From: Apiospora phragmitis
Taxonomy: Eukaryota; Ascomycota; Sordariomycetes; Amphisphaeriales; Apiosporaceae
Direction of reading: 5' to 3'
Assembly (NCBI GenBank): GCA_038363925.1
Contig: JAQQWL010000005.1
Location: forward strand, 2,480,001-2,544,000
Length of the DNA: 64,000 bases
Under the pieces are notes generated by a model. The model had not been told where the DNA came from, searched no databases, and worked only from the letters and a program-made list of their open reading frames with translations. This document shows positions 12,601 through 23,527 of the stretch, one piece after another. Made by a program: the position numbers and the translations under genes. Within the stretch, counting starts at the first letter, position 1. Each line of letters starts with the position of its first letter.

Positions 12601-14969
12601 ATGGTTGAAATAGTCCGGACGCACGATCCCGATATCCTTACAGGCTATGAAGTTCATGGCAGCTCATGGGGTTATCTCATCGAAAGGTCCAGGTTTAAAT
12701 ACGACTATAACCTATGTGACGAGTTCTCACGTATGAAGGTTCAGTCCTTTGGCCGGTTTGGCAAAGAAGCCGACCGTTGGGGATTCAATACGACGTCTAC
12801 CATCAGGGTCACTGGCAGGCATATGATCAACGTCTGGCGCGCCATGCGTGGCGAGCTCAATCTACTACAGTACACCATGGAGAATGTGGTGTGGCACTTG
12901 CTCCATCGCCGAATCCCACACTACAACTGGAGAACCTTATCAGACTGGTACATCAACAACAGACCACGCGACCTGGCGAAGCTCCTTCGTTACTACCTGA
13001 CTCGAACCAGACTCGATATCGAGATCCTGGAGGCCAATGAGTTGGTTCCGCGGACGAGCGAGCAGGCCCGTCTTCTTGGTGTGGACTTCTTCTCCGTCTT
13101 CTCGCGAGGTTCGCAGTATAAGGTCGAGTCCATCATATTCCGGATTGCCAAACCTGAAAACTTCATTCTGGTCTCCCCGGACAGAAAGCAAGTTGGCGGC
13201 CAAAACGCTCTCGAGTGTCTTCCTCTGGTCATGGAGCCACGAAGTGCGTTCTACAACAGTCCGCTCTTGGTATTGGACTTTCAGAGTCTGTATCCGAGTG
13301 TGATGATAGCATACAACTACTGCTACTCAACCTTCCTCGGCCGTATCAACAACTGGCGCGGTGGTGCGAGCAAGATGGGGTTTGCAGACTATAAGAGACA
13401 GGATAGGCTCTTAGAACTGCTCAAGGATCACGTCAATATTGCCCCCAATGGTATGATGTACAGCAAGGCCGAGGTCAGGAAGTCATTGCTAGCAAAGATG
13501 TTGACCGAAATCCTCGAGACCCGTGTAATGGTCAAGAGTGGGATGAAGCAGGACAAGGCCGACAAGACATTACAGCAACTCCTGAACAACAGGCAGCTGG
13601 CTCTGAAACTTCTCGCCAACGTCACGTATGGATACACTTCGGCTTCCTTCTCAGGTCGTATGCCCTGCTCCGAGATCGCCGACAGTATTGTGCAGACTGG
13701 GCGGGAGACTCTAGAACGTGCCATTGCCCTGATCCATTCCGTGCAAAAATGGAATGCCGAGGTTGTCTATGGAGACACAGACTCACTCTTTATCTACCTC
13801 CCAGGTCGGACCAAGGACCAGGCTTTTGACATAGGCGAGGAGATTGCTAAAACGATCACCCACATGAACCCTCGCCGATCAAGCTGAAGTTCGAGAAGGT
13901 GTACCATCCCTGCCTGCTGCTGGCCAAGAAGCGGTACGTGGGATACAAATACGAATCGCGCGATCAGGTCAAGCCCGACTTTGATGCCAAAGGTATCGAG
14001 ACGGTCCGCCGCGACGGCACCCCTGCTGAGCAGATGATCGAAGAGAAAGCGCTCAAGATCCTGTTCGAGACGGCCGACCTGAGCCAGGTCAAGGAGTACT
14101 TCCAGACGCAGTGCCGCAAGATCATGCGCGGTACCGTCTCAATCCAGGACTTCTGCTTCGCGCGCGAGGTGAAGCTGGGCACCTACAGCGACCGGGGCCC
14201 GCCGCCGCCCGGCGCGCTGATCTCAACTAAGAAAATGCTCGAGGACGCGCGCGCCGAGCCCCAGTACGGCGAGCGCGTGCCCTATGTCGTCGTCACGGGC
14301 GCGCCGGGGGCGCGGCTCATCGACCGCTGCGTCGCGCCCGAGGATTTGTTGAGTGGCCGCCACGCCCACCTCGGGCTCGACGCCGAGTACTACATCTCCA
14401 AGAACCTGATCCCGCCGCTCGAGCGCATCTTCAACCTCGTCGGTGCCAACGTCCGCGGCTGGTACGACGAGATGCCCAAGGTGCAGCGCGTGCACCGGAT
14501 CGACAACAACGCCACCAAAGGCGGCGGCGGCCTCTTGCGCAAGGCGACGCTCGAGTCGTACATGAAGGCGGCCTCGTGTCTCGTGTGCGGCGCCAAGACG
14601 AACCCCGACCAGAACAAGAACAAGAACAAGAACACGTATGGTGCGGCTGGCACCGCCGCTTCTTCCTCTTTTTCCATCTCCATGTTGTGCCTGCGCTGCC
14701 AGGGACGGCGCCACGCCCCGGCCTCGATCCTGAAGCTTCAGGCCCAGCTCGCGGCCGAGGAGCGCAAGTTCGCCGACGTCCTCAAGCTGTGCCGTAGCTG
14801 CGCGGGGCTGTCGCTGCTCGACGAGGTGCCCTGCGACAGCAAGGACTGCCCCGTCTTCTACACGCGCATGAAGCAAGCGGCGCGGTACCGCACCGAAAGG
14901 GGGCTGGTGGGACCCGTGGTGGAGGCGTTGGTGGACGAGGTGGAGAGGCGGGATTTACTGGAGTGGTGA
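9661..14969 (+). CDS. rev3: DNA polymerase zeta catalytic subunit Rev3
   Basis: Exons 9661-9895, 9960-11195 and 11243-14969. About 1,732 aa once one missing base (a C) near 13870 is allowed. There NP must be followed by SPIKLKFEKVYHP in another frame; no intron fits and both sides are conserved. The N-terminal domain has HIHGALPYLYIEYDG and FYGFYVGYRFYLKIYMLNP. The family-B polymerase motifs are A (DFQSLYPSVM, about 1169), B (KLLANVTYGYTSA, about 1279) and C (YGDTDSLF, Asp1335). The C-terminus has CysA (Cys1603/1606 and Cys1640/1643) and CysB (CRSC ... C ... C, about 1674-1693), which should bind Zn and a 4Fe-4S cluster and recruit Pol31/Pol32 and Rev7 partners. It performs error-prone translesion synthesis. 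Read literally, the frameshift would remove the last 365 residues. Confidence 0.97.
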
Positions 14970-16047
14970 GGAGGGTGCGATGGGGATAGACCACGCGTAA
15001 TAATGATTAATACAGAGAAGGACCTAGGATATCGTACATGCATATGGGTTTTTGGGCTAAGCGGTTTTGGCCTTCCACATTGTATTTTCAGGGTGTAAGA
15101 TGACGGAAGCAAGCAAAACACCAAGAGTGACAGGCTCTAATCTTAAATGCGTTCACTAGAATTACAGCATCTTCGATTATAACATAAAAAGAGATGGAAA
15201 GGAACACGGGAAAGAAAGAGTAATATAAAACAGGAAAGGTGAAGGGGAAAAAAGAAAAAAAGCTAGGTCCGCCCTGCGTCAGGATCGAACCGTACGAAAA
15301 TCCACCCCAGAAACACGAGCCTCGAGTATTTTTTTCTAACCGCTGCCTTTTACACTGGGAATAGGTAAACGCCGCAGCAACCACTGAGCCATTGGCCCCA
15401 GTGGCGGTTGGAAGAGGAACACTCTGTTTTGACATATGAACCCCTCTCAACTTCGACGAGTCTTGGTAGTTTATTGGGAGTTGAGCAGCTTAGGTACTTT
15501 AGATTATTTCCTCCAGCGTTATTTCCCTCGTCGTCGTGGTAATTACAGACGGCACAATGTCATCTCTTGGTTTTCTCTACCTGACTATCGTAGCGAACTG
15601 CTTGCTACCACCCTGCACCGTCGAGTCCATTTCCTCGACGAGCACAATTCACTACTGTCCTGCCGGTGAAAATCCTCCTCTTGTGACCTCCAACATGCCA
15701 GAAGATGTTGGGCCTTTGGAGCTGTTGACTGGTGCATCTCCACTGTACGAAGCTTCGTACAGTGATATGAGATAAGGCTGGACTTCATGAAGAAGAAGAC
15801 ACGGCACGCCAGTCACCTCCGTATCGGCTGTGACCCCTTGTAACTTAGCTCGTATGGACAGCGAGTGTTCGAGCTTGGCCATAACTGCGAATCCTCTCAG
15901 CAACGCGCACTGATTGGGAGCACCTCTTGCCCGTTCTTATGAACCTCTTCGTGCTGGGGGAAATCCGTGTGGATGATAGGATGCTCGCCCCATGCCCCAG
16001 TATTCCATATGTTTCGAATGTATTGACTGATGCCAGCATTCTTTTGC
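14970..16047. other. 1.1-kb spacer between rev3 and apn2 (3' ends face each other)
   Basis: No recognisable protein gene. It contains a tRNA-like Pol III-type unit on the minus strand (15255-15400) and a 24-base perfect palindrome (15741-15764). A 73-codon frame on the plus strand from the ATG at 15557 has a hydrophobic start (MSSLGFLYLTIVANCLLPPC) but is too short and too unlike anything known to call a gene. Confidence 0.5.
15741..15764. repeat. 24-base perfect palindrome
   Basis: Left half CACTGTACGAAG (15741-15752) is followed directly by its exact reverse complement CTTCGTACAGTG (15753-15764), with no spacer and a HindIII-type AAGCTT centre. No annotated gene crosses it. Confidence 0.9.
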
Positions 16048-18094
16048 TCACCCAGCTGCCGAGTTTCCGTTCCAGTCACTACTCCAGATGAAAGTTCCAC
16101 AGCGCCACTCGGTATTCTTCTCCTTCTGACCCGAAGGACCGATAGGCCTGAGAGCAGATGTAGAAAGACCGGCCACAGTTGACACCAGGCTTCTTCGTCA
16201 CAAGACTTATGCAATCTTGGCCGTGCTCGCACTTCGGGACCACTCGCTTGCCGAGCAACTTCGACCAGGACTCCTTGGACTCAATCGGGTCGATAAATTT
16301 CGCTGGATTCGCTGGCGGTTGCGTGGTGTCTGTATCAGATTGTGGTATCCCCTCGGTCGTGGGTTGGACCTTAGTGGCTGACAGGCTGGGGGCATCCATG
16401 GTTCCGTCCATGCCATTGGGGCTGTTAGCATTGCTATCATCCCCTGGACCAGGTGATTGATCAGTAACGCTTGTGGTCTTGGGCTTGAAGAATCCCATGA
16501 GACTACTTTGGCCTTTACTCGTGGCGGCCTCTTTACCCGAGGCCGTTTTAGCCTTTTTCTGTGGCTTACTGCTGGTCGAGGCGGCAGACGGTGTTCGCTT
16601 CAGACCGCTTGCTGAGCGCTTAGCTGGCGACGCGGCTGAACTGACCGATTCTGGCTGAGAAGATTGGAGTGTGTCCCTCGCCCGAATAGGTGAAGGCAAG
16701 GATTCTGGCACAGTCGTATTTTGAGTAGATGGTTCTACGCTGATGGGGGTCGCAGAAGGCTTAGGTGTGCTTGCAGGTTTCTTGGAGAACATGTCCTTAA
16801 TGCTCCGTCGTCGATCGAACTGGGGATAAGTTTCGCAGACAGAGGCAGCAGGTCTTTTGCCGTCCACTCCCCTAGACGCTGTCCATCCTGGAACATTCCC
16901 TTGGGGTTCAGGAGATCCTTCAGATGGACGTCTTTGCCATCGACCTGAACCACGTCACTGAAGGTGGCGTAGACTGGGCAGTGGTCTGAGCCCATAAGAC
17001 CCTCTTGGATGTTTGCGTCCTCAACCCATGATTTCATATTGTCACTGCAGAGAACATAGTCAATGCGGCTGCCGAAGTTTCCAGGCCTATGGTTCTTCTT
17101 GGTCTCCCAACAAGTGTACATTTCCCTCTCGTGTGGGATGGAAGAGTCTGCCAAGATCCCAGAGTGCTGGTTCTTCTCGACCCTCGTCCCTCTGTCCATG
17201 AACGTCTCCCTCAAAGACCAGCTGGTTGAAGATGCGGCGTGAGGGCGTCGAGAAGAAATCTTGCATAGTCATGTCTTCTTTCCGTAGTCGTTCGGCCAGG
17301 CCGGCAGTATCGGCGCCAGACCTAACAACATTCAGATCCCCGGTGAGAATTACTCTTTTGCCAATAGCAACGAGGTTGCGAATTCGCACATCGAGGGCCT
17401 CGAGATAGCCGAGCCTGAAGTCATCCCTACTCTCGTCTCGAGTGGCCGGACTGTATGTTCCGATGAGTACAAAGGCTGGAAATTCAAGAATGACACAGCG
17501 GCCTTCACAGTCGAGCGTGGCGTCGTCAACAACACCACTTAGCTGGCCCGGGCGAGGATAACCGCCAATCTGTTGGTCCTCGGGAAGCTCACAGAACTTG
17601 GTCGTGGAGTTTGGCGGGCATAGAACGCCCGTGATGCCCTCTTCGGCGCGGATAGGTGCGCATACCGAGTTGCGCGTGTAGATGGCCACACCCGAGTAGC
17701 CTTTTTTATGCTTGGGCAGGCTGAAGAAAACATCCCAGCCGGGCACGAGGACCATGTCATCTTGAAGATCCTTGCGCTGGATTTTGGTCTCCTGCATCAC
17801 TACGATGTCGGCCTGTAGTATACCAAACATGTACTGTTCACTTTCTTAGTATGCGTTGAGAAAGAGGTCAAGTGTTGATTACCTCGAATGTACGGTTTTC
17901 CCGCCATGGCTGGTACCCAAATGGGTTTCTGTCCTATGGTCAGACATGATACCTTCAAGGAGATCAGCCAACATCATGTCTTCTTACCTGATGCCGTTCA
18001 CTGCCATGAATATACATTAGAAGCTAGTCTCTCGGAGAGTAGTGAGAGTGGGCCTAATAAGCTTACCGTTCCATGAAGTGATACGGACTCCCAT
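16048..18094 (-). CDS. apn2: AP endonuclease 2 (exonuclease III family, with GRF zinc finger)
   Basis: Exons 18067-18094, 17988-18000 (only 13 bases), 17883-17928 and 16048-17833; about 623 aa after correction. It starts MGVRITSWNVNGIRNPFGY, with catalytic-site elements VVMQETKIQ, TGDLNVV, SRIDYVL and GSDHCPVY. These define the Mg-dependent exonuclease III/AP endonuclease fold that cuts abasic sites and clears blocked 3' ends. The middle is Ser/Pro/Thr-rich with DRRRSIKDMFSKK, probably a PCNA-contact region. The C-terminal Zf-GRF ends EWRCGTFIWSSDW. Three single-base errors break the frame: an extra A at about 17121-17123, a missing C in the four-base run 16822-16825, and an extra base at about 16146-16152. 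Without the last, the stop would be at 16079 and the GRF motif lost. Head-to-head with cox13. Confidence 0.96.
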
Positions 18095-18701
18095 ATTGCC
18101 GTGTAAATATGCTGTGTTGCGATGTTGGCCGTCTTGTGCATGGGCATGGTATCATAGAAAACAGGCCCTTCTACGCCCAGGCAATCTATAAAGACCGGCG
18201 CCAAAAGAGCACCCTCACACGTTACAAAGGGGTGGGCAACTTCCCAAATATTTCGTTGGGATACTGAAGTAATAGAAAGCAAACGTTGTTACTAGTCCAA
18301 GTCCATGGCAGTTGAGAGGGGTGTCGCTAAGGTTCAATTCAAGTTAAGTTCGGGAATGGTTCACGTTGGAGATGCGATGCGCATCAATCCGATCGATCAA
18401 TGATGCAACTGCGTCACTGGAAACACCAAAGCGACGCGGGCTCAGCTGACCGAAAGAGACCTCCAAGAGCGAGTGGTACTTTACGGAAGTACCACTTAAA
18501 CTTAACCTGTTTTCTGCCTCAGGCACCACCACCCATCCTTCCGGTTTTGTGGCCCAAGCTTTTGCGACAACCGAGCTTTGAGGATATTCGTGAGTCCAAG
18601 ATCGAACCACTTCAATTGCTACACTCTCCATTGCAAAACCTCCTCGTTCGCACAACTGAAGAACCTCTCCACTCCAATTGATCCACGACCACGATCTAAA
18701 A
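18095..18701. promoter_or_regulatory. Divergent promoter region of apn2 and cox13
   Basis: A 607-base spacer between the apn2 and cox13 start codons; it must carry both promoters. The stretch at about 18400-18700 is probably the cox13 leader. No gene or clear site is seen. Confidence 0.4.
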
Positions 18702-19305
18702 ATGTTCGCCCAACGTCAGCTCTTCAAGGCCGCTCCCCGCCTGTCCGCCCAGCTGCGCAACACCGCCTTCCGCGGCAACGTCCAGCGCCGATTGGCCTCG
18801 ACCGAGAACGCCTTCGTCAAGGAGCGTGAGGCCGTCAAGGAGCATGCCGCTGCCACTACTGGTGCGTATACTACTTCTTCCTCCATTCGGCCCTGTCCTC
18901 CGACTTCCCCCTATCAACCAACGACCGGCCTGCTAATATCATATGTACATACAGACCTCTGGCGCAAGATCTCCATCTAGTAAGCCATGACTAACTCACC
19001 CTTCCTTGCGGCTTCACCGGCAAATACTATGACAGCGATGTACCGATGAAACGAACAAGTCTCCAGAGCTGACCAAGGAATTACGATATAGTGGTGTCAT
19101 CCCCTGCGTGATCCTGGCCGGCCTCAACGCCTACAACCTGTGGTCCGAACATTGGGAGCACTGGAACCACCAGCCCCCGCTGGAGGAGCGCGTCGAGTAC
19201 CCTTACCAGAACATCCGCACCAAGAACTACCCCTGGGGCGACGGCGACAAGACTCTGTTCTGGAACAACTCCGTCAACTACCACAACAAGGACAAGACCG
19301 CATAA
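18702..19305 (+). CDS. cox13: Cytochrome c oxidase subunit VIa (Cox13)
   Basis: Exons 18702-18861, 18955-18979 (25 bases) and 19092-19305; 132 aa. It has an Arg-rich mitochondrial presequence (MFAQRQLFKAAPRLS, RRLASTENAFVKERE), then DLWRKISIY, one membrane helix (about residues 62-82, VIPCVILAGLNAYNLW), and the conserved intermembrane-space tail EERVEYPYQNIRTKNYPWGD and DKTLFWNNSVNYH. It is a nuclear-encoded regulatory subunit of complex IV in the inner mitochondrial membrane. The frame is intact. The head-to-head pairing with apn2 is the gene pair found beside MAT1 in many Pezizomycotina. Confidence 0.97.
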
Positions 19306-20355
19306 ATCAGACGATCCGATATGTTCTATCTCTATTCGTCCCGTACACTCGCTCCCTCAAGGGATGATGATGTGACAGTGGCGTAGCAGACGCCATCAGG
19401 GAGGCCTAGACGAGAAAGGGGAAAGGGGAGGGGGTGCGGATGCTGTGACCTATCCGAAGACAGAAAGACAAGCAAACCCAACAAATAGAGCGATGGAAAC
19501 ACGATGATTACTGGTGGTGTAGACCTGAGGATTCTGAACGGCCGCGCGTCAGAAATTACATGGCCATAACTGGCTCCTTGTATGTGTGATACCTGTAGAT
19601 ATCTCTTTCCTTTTGTCCACAGGCAGAGAATTCAAACGAAGCGAATTCAAACGAAGCCGCGAGACCTTGAATAGTACTGAGCCGTAACTGCCCTACTTGA
19701 TCAACGCTGTAGACCAATATATCGAAGAATAACTAACAGAGATGGCCGGGTTATACAGCAATATAACGCAATAGGTCATGTCATTGTGACGTTTGCTACA
19801 GCTGCGAGTCAAACATGAAAATTACAAGTGGTAGCCGAGTATACGCTATGAACCATAAGATATACATACTAATATACTTGCTTACACTATATTCGCCCTT
19901 CCCCCTTCCCCCTATATGAGTGAATTCTACGGCCCGCTCCCTTACTTGACTACAGTCTCAAGTGTTATTGTTTGTAAAAGTCAAACTTCTAAGTCAACAG
20001 GTCCGTGTGTGTATTGTATCTATTCTCGTCTCGTTTCACTCGAGAAGCATCTCGTAGAAGGAATGCCAATGTGTTCCCCCGAACGCCGGATAGAACCTAG
20101 CCGGGGGCGGCTTGCTTGCTTGTGTATATGTGTATGTAGCAGCTCCGCTGTTTATCAATCCAATAAGGAACCGTCAGCCCCCTAATGGTATGTGTACCTG
20201 TACCCGTATTACCCCCCCTGGTTCTATTGATCTGATTCAATGGAATTGCCAATGAGTATAACAGCCAACCAACCAACGGAACCCCGTAACACCGTGACAA
20301 TGCAAACTCGACTCAAATCCTCCTACCAGTGATCAACGACAACAACAGTAATTAG
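19306..20355. other. 1-kb convergent spacer between cox13 and the SMP-domain gene
   Basis: Presumably the two 3' UTRs. A 15-base tandem duplication lies at 19628-19657. No gene seen. Confidence 0.5.
19628..19657 (+). repeat. Two tandem copies of a 15-base unit
   Basis: GAATTCAAACGAAGC occurs at 19628-19642 and again, identical, at 19643-19657. Confidence 0.9.
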
Positions 20356-23300
20356 CTATGAAAGAGCCATGGTCGCTGCCGCCGCCGTATCTGCCATCCT
20401 CCTTGATTTATCACTATCTGACACCTCTTCGGCGGGTTCGTCCTCTTCCTCTATGTCGACCTCCCTGAAATCCGGGTTCTCTAGCCAGTTCGCCCAAGCC
20501 TCTTCCTCATCTTCGGTATCTGGTGCGACTCTGCGTTGTGGAAGATCGGGTGGTGTCCGGGCTGTTCTACGCTGCGGAAGATCGGGCGGCGTACGGGCTT
20601 GTCTCTCACGCTCCGTCTGTATTTGATGAGGCTCGGCGAGACCCCGTGTTACTGTTGCTGACGTTGGACGAGAGAATCCCGAGGAGGCGTTGTCCTCATC
20701 TGCAGCATCCTCTACCCACGCATGCTTAGGGCCAACGGCCGAAATTGGCGCCGCGTCACCGTGTTCATGCTCATCATACCCCTCTTGCAGCGGCATCAGG
20801 GGTGAGTTGGGCTGCGAGTCAGCTGGCACCTCGACAACCAAGACATTCTCATCTGTCCCACCTTCATCATCCAGGTAGGCCTCCGACTGGCGTCTCCGCC
20901 GGGGGAGCGGAGGAGCGGGCACTGGACGACGAACGGTCTTCACCTGGTCCACACTCGTCGTACTTTGATTTCGGGATGGAACATTGGGGGGCTGGATGGG
21001 ACTCCGCTTGGGAACCGGGATCGGGGCCACTTTAGAGGACCTCCTCTCCGGGCCCGGCAGAGGCGTGCCCGGCGGTGGCAGAGGTTGCCCGCGACCCATG
21101 GGTTGGTTCAGGTCCACCGCTGGGGGGTCGGAAAGCTTCCGTCCGTCGGGTCCCTGGCCGTTCCGGCTTTGGAGAGCGTTCCAACCCCACCTCTTCGCCG
21201 TCGCCGCGGCGTTGGACACAGCTGCCAAGGTGGTGCCTTTCCGTTCAGGCGTTCCTCCACCATTGGTGGAGGGAGTTGGAGAGGTCTCTTTTCGGGTGAA
21301 AAAGTTTCGCCCAATGGAACCGGTGGTGCTCTTGACCGAACCTTTAACCGACGGCGCTGGCGAACTACTCCCCGCACTGTCGATAGAGGATGCGGTATTC
21401 CTACGCCCCATGGGTGTAAGTGTCTGTCCAAAAGACCCATCAGCAGCAAGCGAATCTGAAGATGGAGCTTCAGGCTTGTCTGCCACTGACTTGTCCGCCA
21501 TCGAAGCTTGTGAGAATTTCTTCACAGGCTTCTGATCTGGCGACGATGGCGTCGAACGTGCAGCAACGTTGGCCATGACGCGAGCAGCCTCTTCACCGCC
21601 AGGACTGGCTGGGGAAGGCTTGTACGTTTCCGCATTGGTAGGATCGGTACTAATGATTGGGCTCGAGGCCGAGTATGAACCTTTACGCATGAGACGGGGA
21701 GCTTCAGCTGTAGGCTGGTTGCTCTTTGTATCTAATGCCGTGGTGGATGCAGATGCTTGTTGTGAGCTAGTCGGTGGCGGCTTCATCTTGTTTGTCCTTC
21801 TTGCCCAGAAACTGTTGGAGGATGAGTGGTCATTCGGAATGGTGTGGCTCTTCTCTATTCCCGGAGCCACCTCAGGAGCAGCAGCCGATGAAGGCGCGCC
21901 TGTCTCCTCAATATGAGCAACTTCGTCGACATCGCCAAGAGCTGCGGCAATCTCCTCATAGTCCTCGAGTGCTCGACGGCATCGTCTCCAGTAAAGATTC
22001 CTCCTCGCCACTCCTTGTGCTCTGTTTTGGAAAATGGTATGTCGTCCCAAAAAGGGTGCACCAAGGTTTCCGCGAAGACCTCCTTGATGCGGTTCTCGAT
22101 CTGGCGGAGAATAACGGTATAGGTGATCTGCCTGGAGCTGACAATAGGCTCAATGCTCATCTCGAGCTTGGGCATGGTCTGGAATGAGAACCAGATCCGA
22201 TTGCTCGGGGGCGGCTTGATCTTGAACAAGATATGCCCCTCGAGCTTCTTCAATACGGCCGCGATTTCCAGGTTGACTTCGCGCGCCTTGAAGCGAGGTC
22301 CCAGGTCAATCCTAGCTGTCGCAGCAATGCCAAGACGTGTACATCCTGTATACTTAATATCGGCTTCCATAACGAACTCTCCTTCGACGGTAAGATCTCT
22401 CAAGCGCGGATTCGTAATATAAGGTGCCGCATCGCCCGTATCGATATCCTGCAAGCTGATCCGGGTCAGGAAAGACGGACGCTTGACCCGAGATATCTTC
22501 TTCGTGATCTTTTCCCGAATCAGATTTTCCAGGTCGCGAGTCTTGTATACGCTCAGAAAAATGCGACCGAGTAGCGCATTCAGCCATCTAGTCTGCATAT
22601 GCTCCTCAGAAGCATGTAGTCGTTGCACGAGCGAGATGATATCTTTGACATCGAAATGCTGCGGCTGCGGCGCCTTACTAGTGGCGCCGAACACATGCTC
22701 CTGATTTTTTATCATGGAAAAGTAGAAGTCCTCCTTGGCAGAGCAGTTTTCAGAAAACAGGTAGAAGGGCTTCGACATCTGCGTGTCTGGGCTCAAACCG
22801 GCCGTACTCTCCTTCCTAGTCAAGCACAAAGCATTCCTCTTTATGAACAGTTCGCCCTCGGGTGTCTTGTCGCCCCCAGAGTATATACTGATGTCGTGAT
22901 GGGCGAGCGAAATGACATGTCGCACCTCGAGCTGTTCCTCGTCGTCGAAAAGCATCAAATGGCCGTGTCTGATCAGGAAAGGTAATTGTGGTCAGCAGAG
23001 GAACAGGATAAGCAGCTTTGCCAGGGAAGTGGAAAGGGGCCATCCTACCTCAGCACGACGTAGAACACGTTCCCAGCCTTCTTAGGGCGAAGACTGGCGC
23101 CGCTGTTCATATCAGGACCCGTGGTCTGCTTCCGGTCGAATATGGTCTGGTACATGGCCTGGTAAACGCTTCGACTTGGGGCAGCGACAGTAGTTGAGCC
23201 GATGGGAGTCGAGCGCTCTATGGGCTTCGCATTGATCCCCATAGGGACGTATTCACGGCATACTGCGAAATAGCCGGCCGCCATATCCGACGCATCGGCT

Positions 23301-23527
23301 GGCCGCGATTTCAGCTCATCCTTCTGCCCCTTCAAGGCCGCCTTCAAGTCGGTCGTGTCGTCGCCGGGCTGGACGATGCTATCGGAGTCGTCGGTCTGGG
23401 TCTCCTGGGCATGGTCGCGGACGGGGAGGGTCAAGTAGGCATGCAGCAGGATCGTGGCAAGTACGAGCGGGATGAAGGTTACACCACCCAGCAGGTAGGT
23501 TAACAGGAATCCGGTCCAGCTGCCCAT
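20356..23527 (-). CDS. Tex2/Nvj2-type PH-SMP lipid-transfer protein
   Basis: Exons 23049-23527 and 20356-22968; about 1,030 aa with one frame correction. A hydrophobic N-terminal anchor (about 5-32, FLLTYLLGGVTFIPLVLATI) is followed by a PH-like region (about 150-265, with VFYVVLRHGHLMLFDDEE) and an SMP lipid-binding domain (about 285-490, with WLNALLGRIFLSVYKT). Then comes a long Ser/Pro-rich disordered tail. This is the domain order of yeast Nvj2 and animal TEX2, ER proteins working at organelle contact sites (nucleus-vacuole junction, ER-Golgi) in non-vesicular lipid movement. The frame breaks at about 21966-21972, just after WRGGIFTGDDAVEH; one missing base leads into LEDYEEIAAALGDVDEVAH. 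TEX2 is the name used for this gene near MAT loci. Confidence 0.88.

Noticed and set aside
15255..15410. Canonical tRNA gene on the minus strand
   Set aside because: A box, B box and T-run terminator are present, but acceptor and T stems do not pair and no anticodon arm fits, so it is only reported as tRNA-like.
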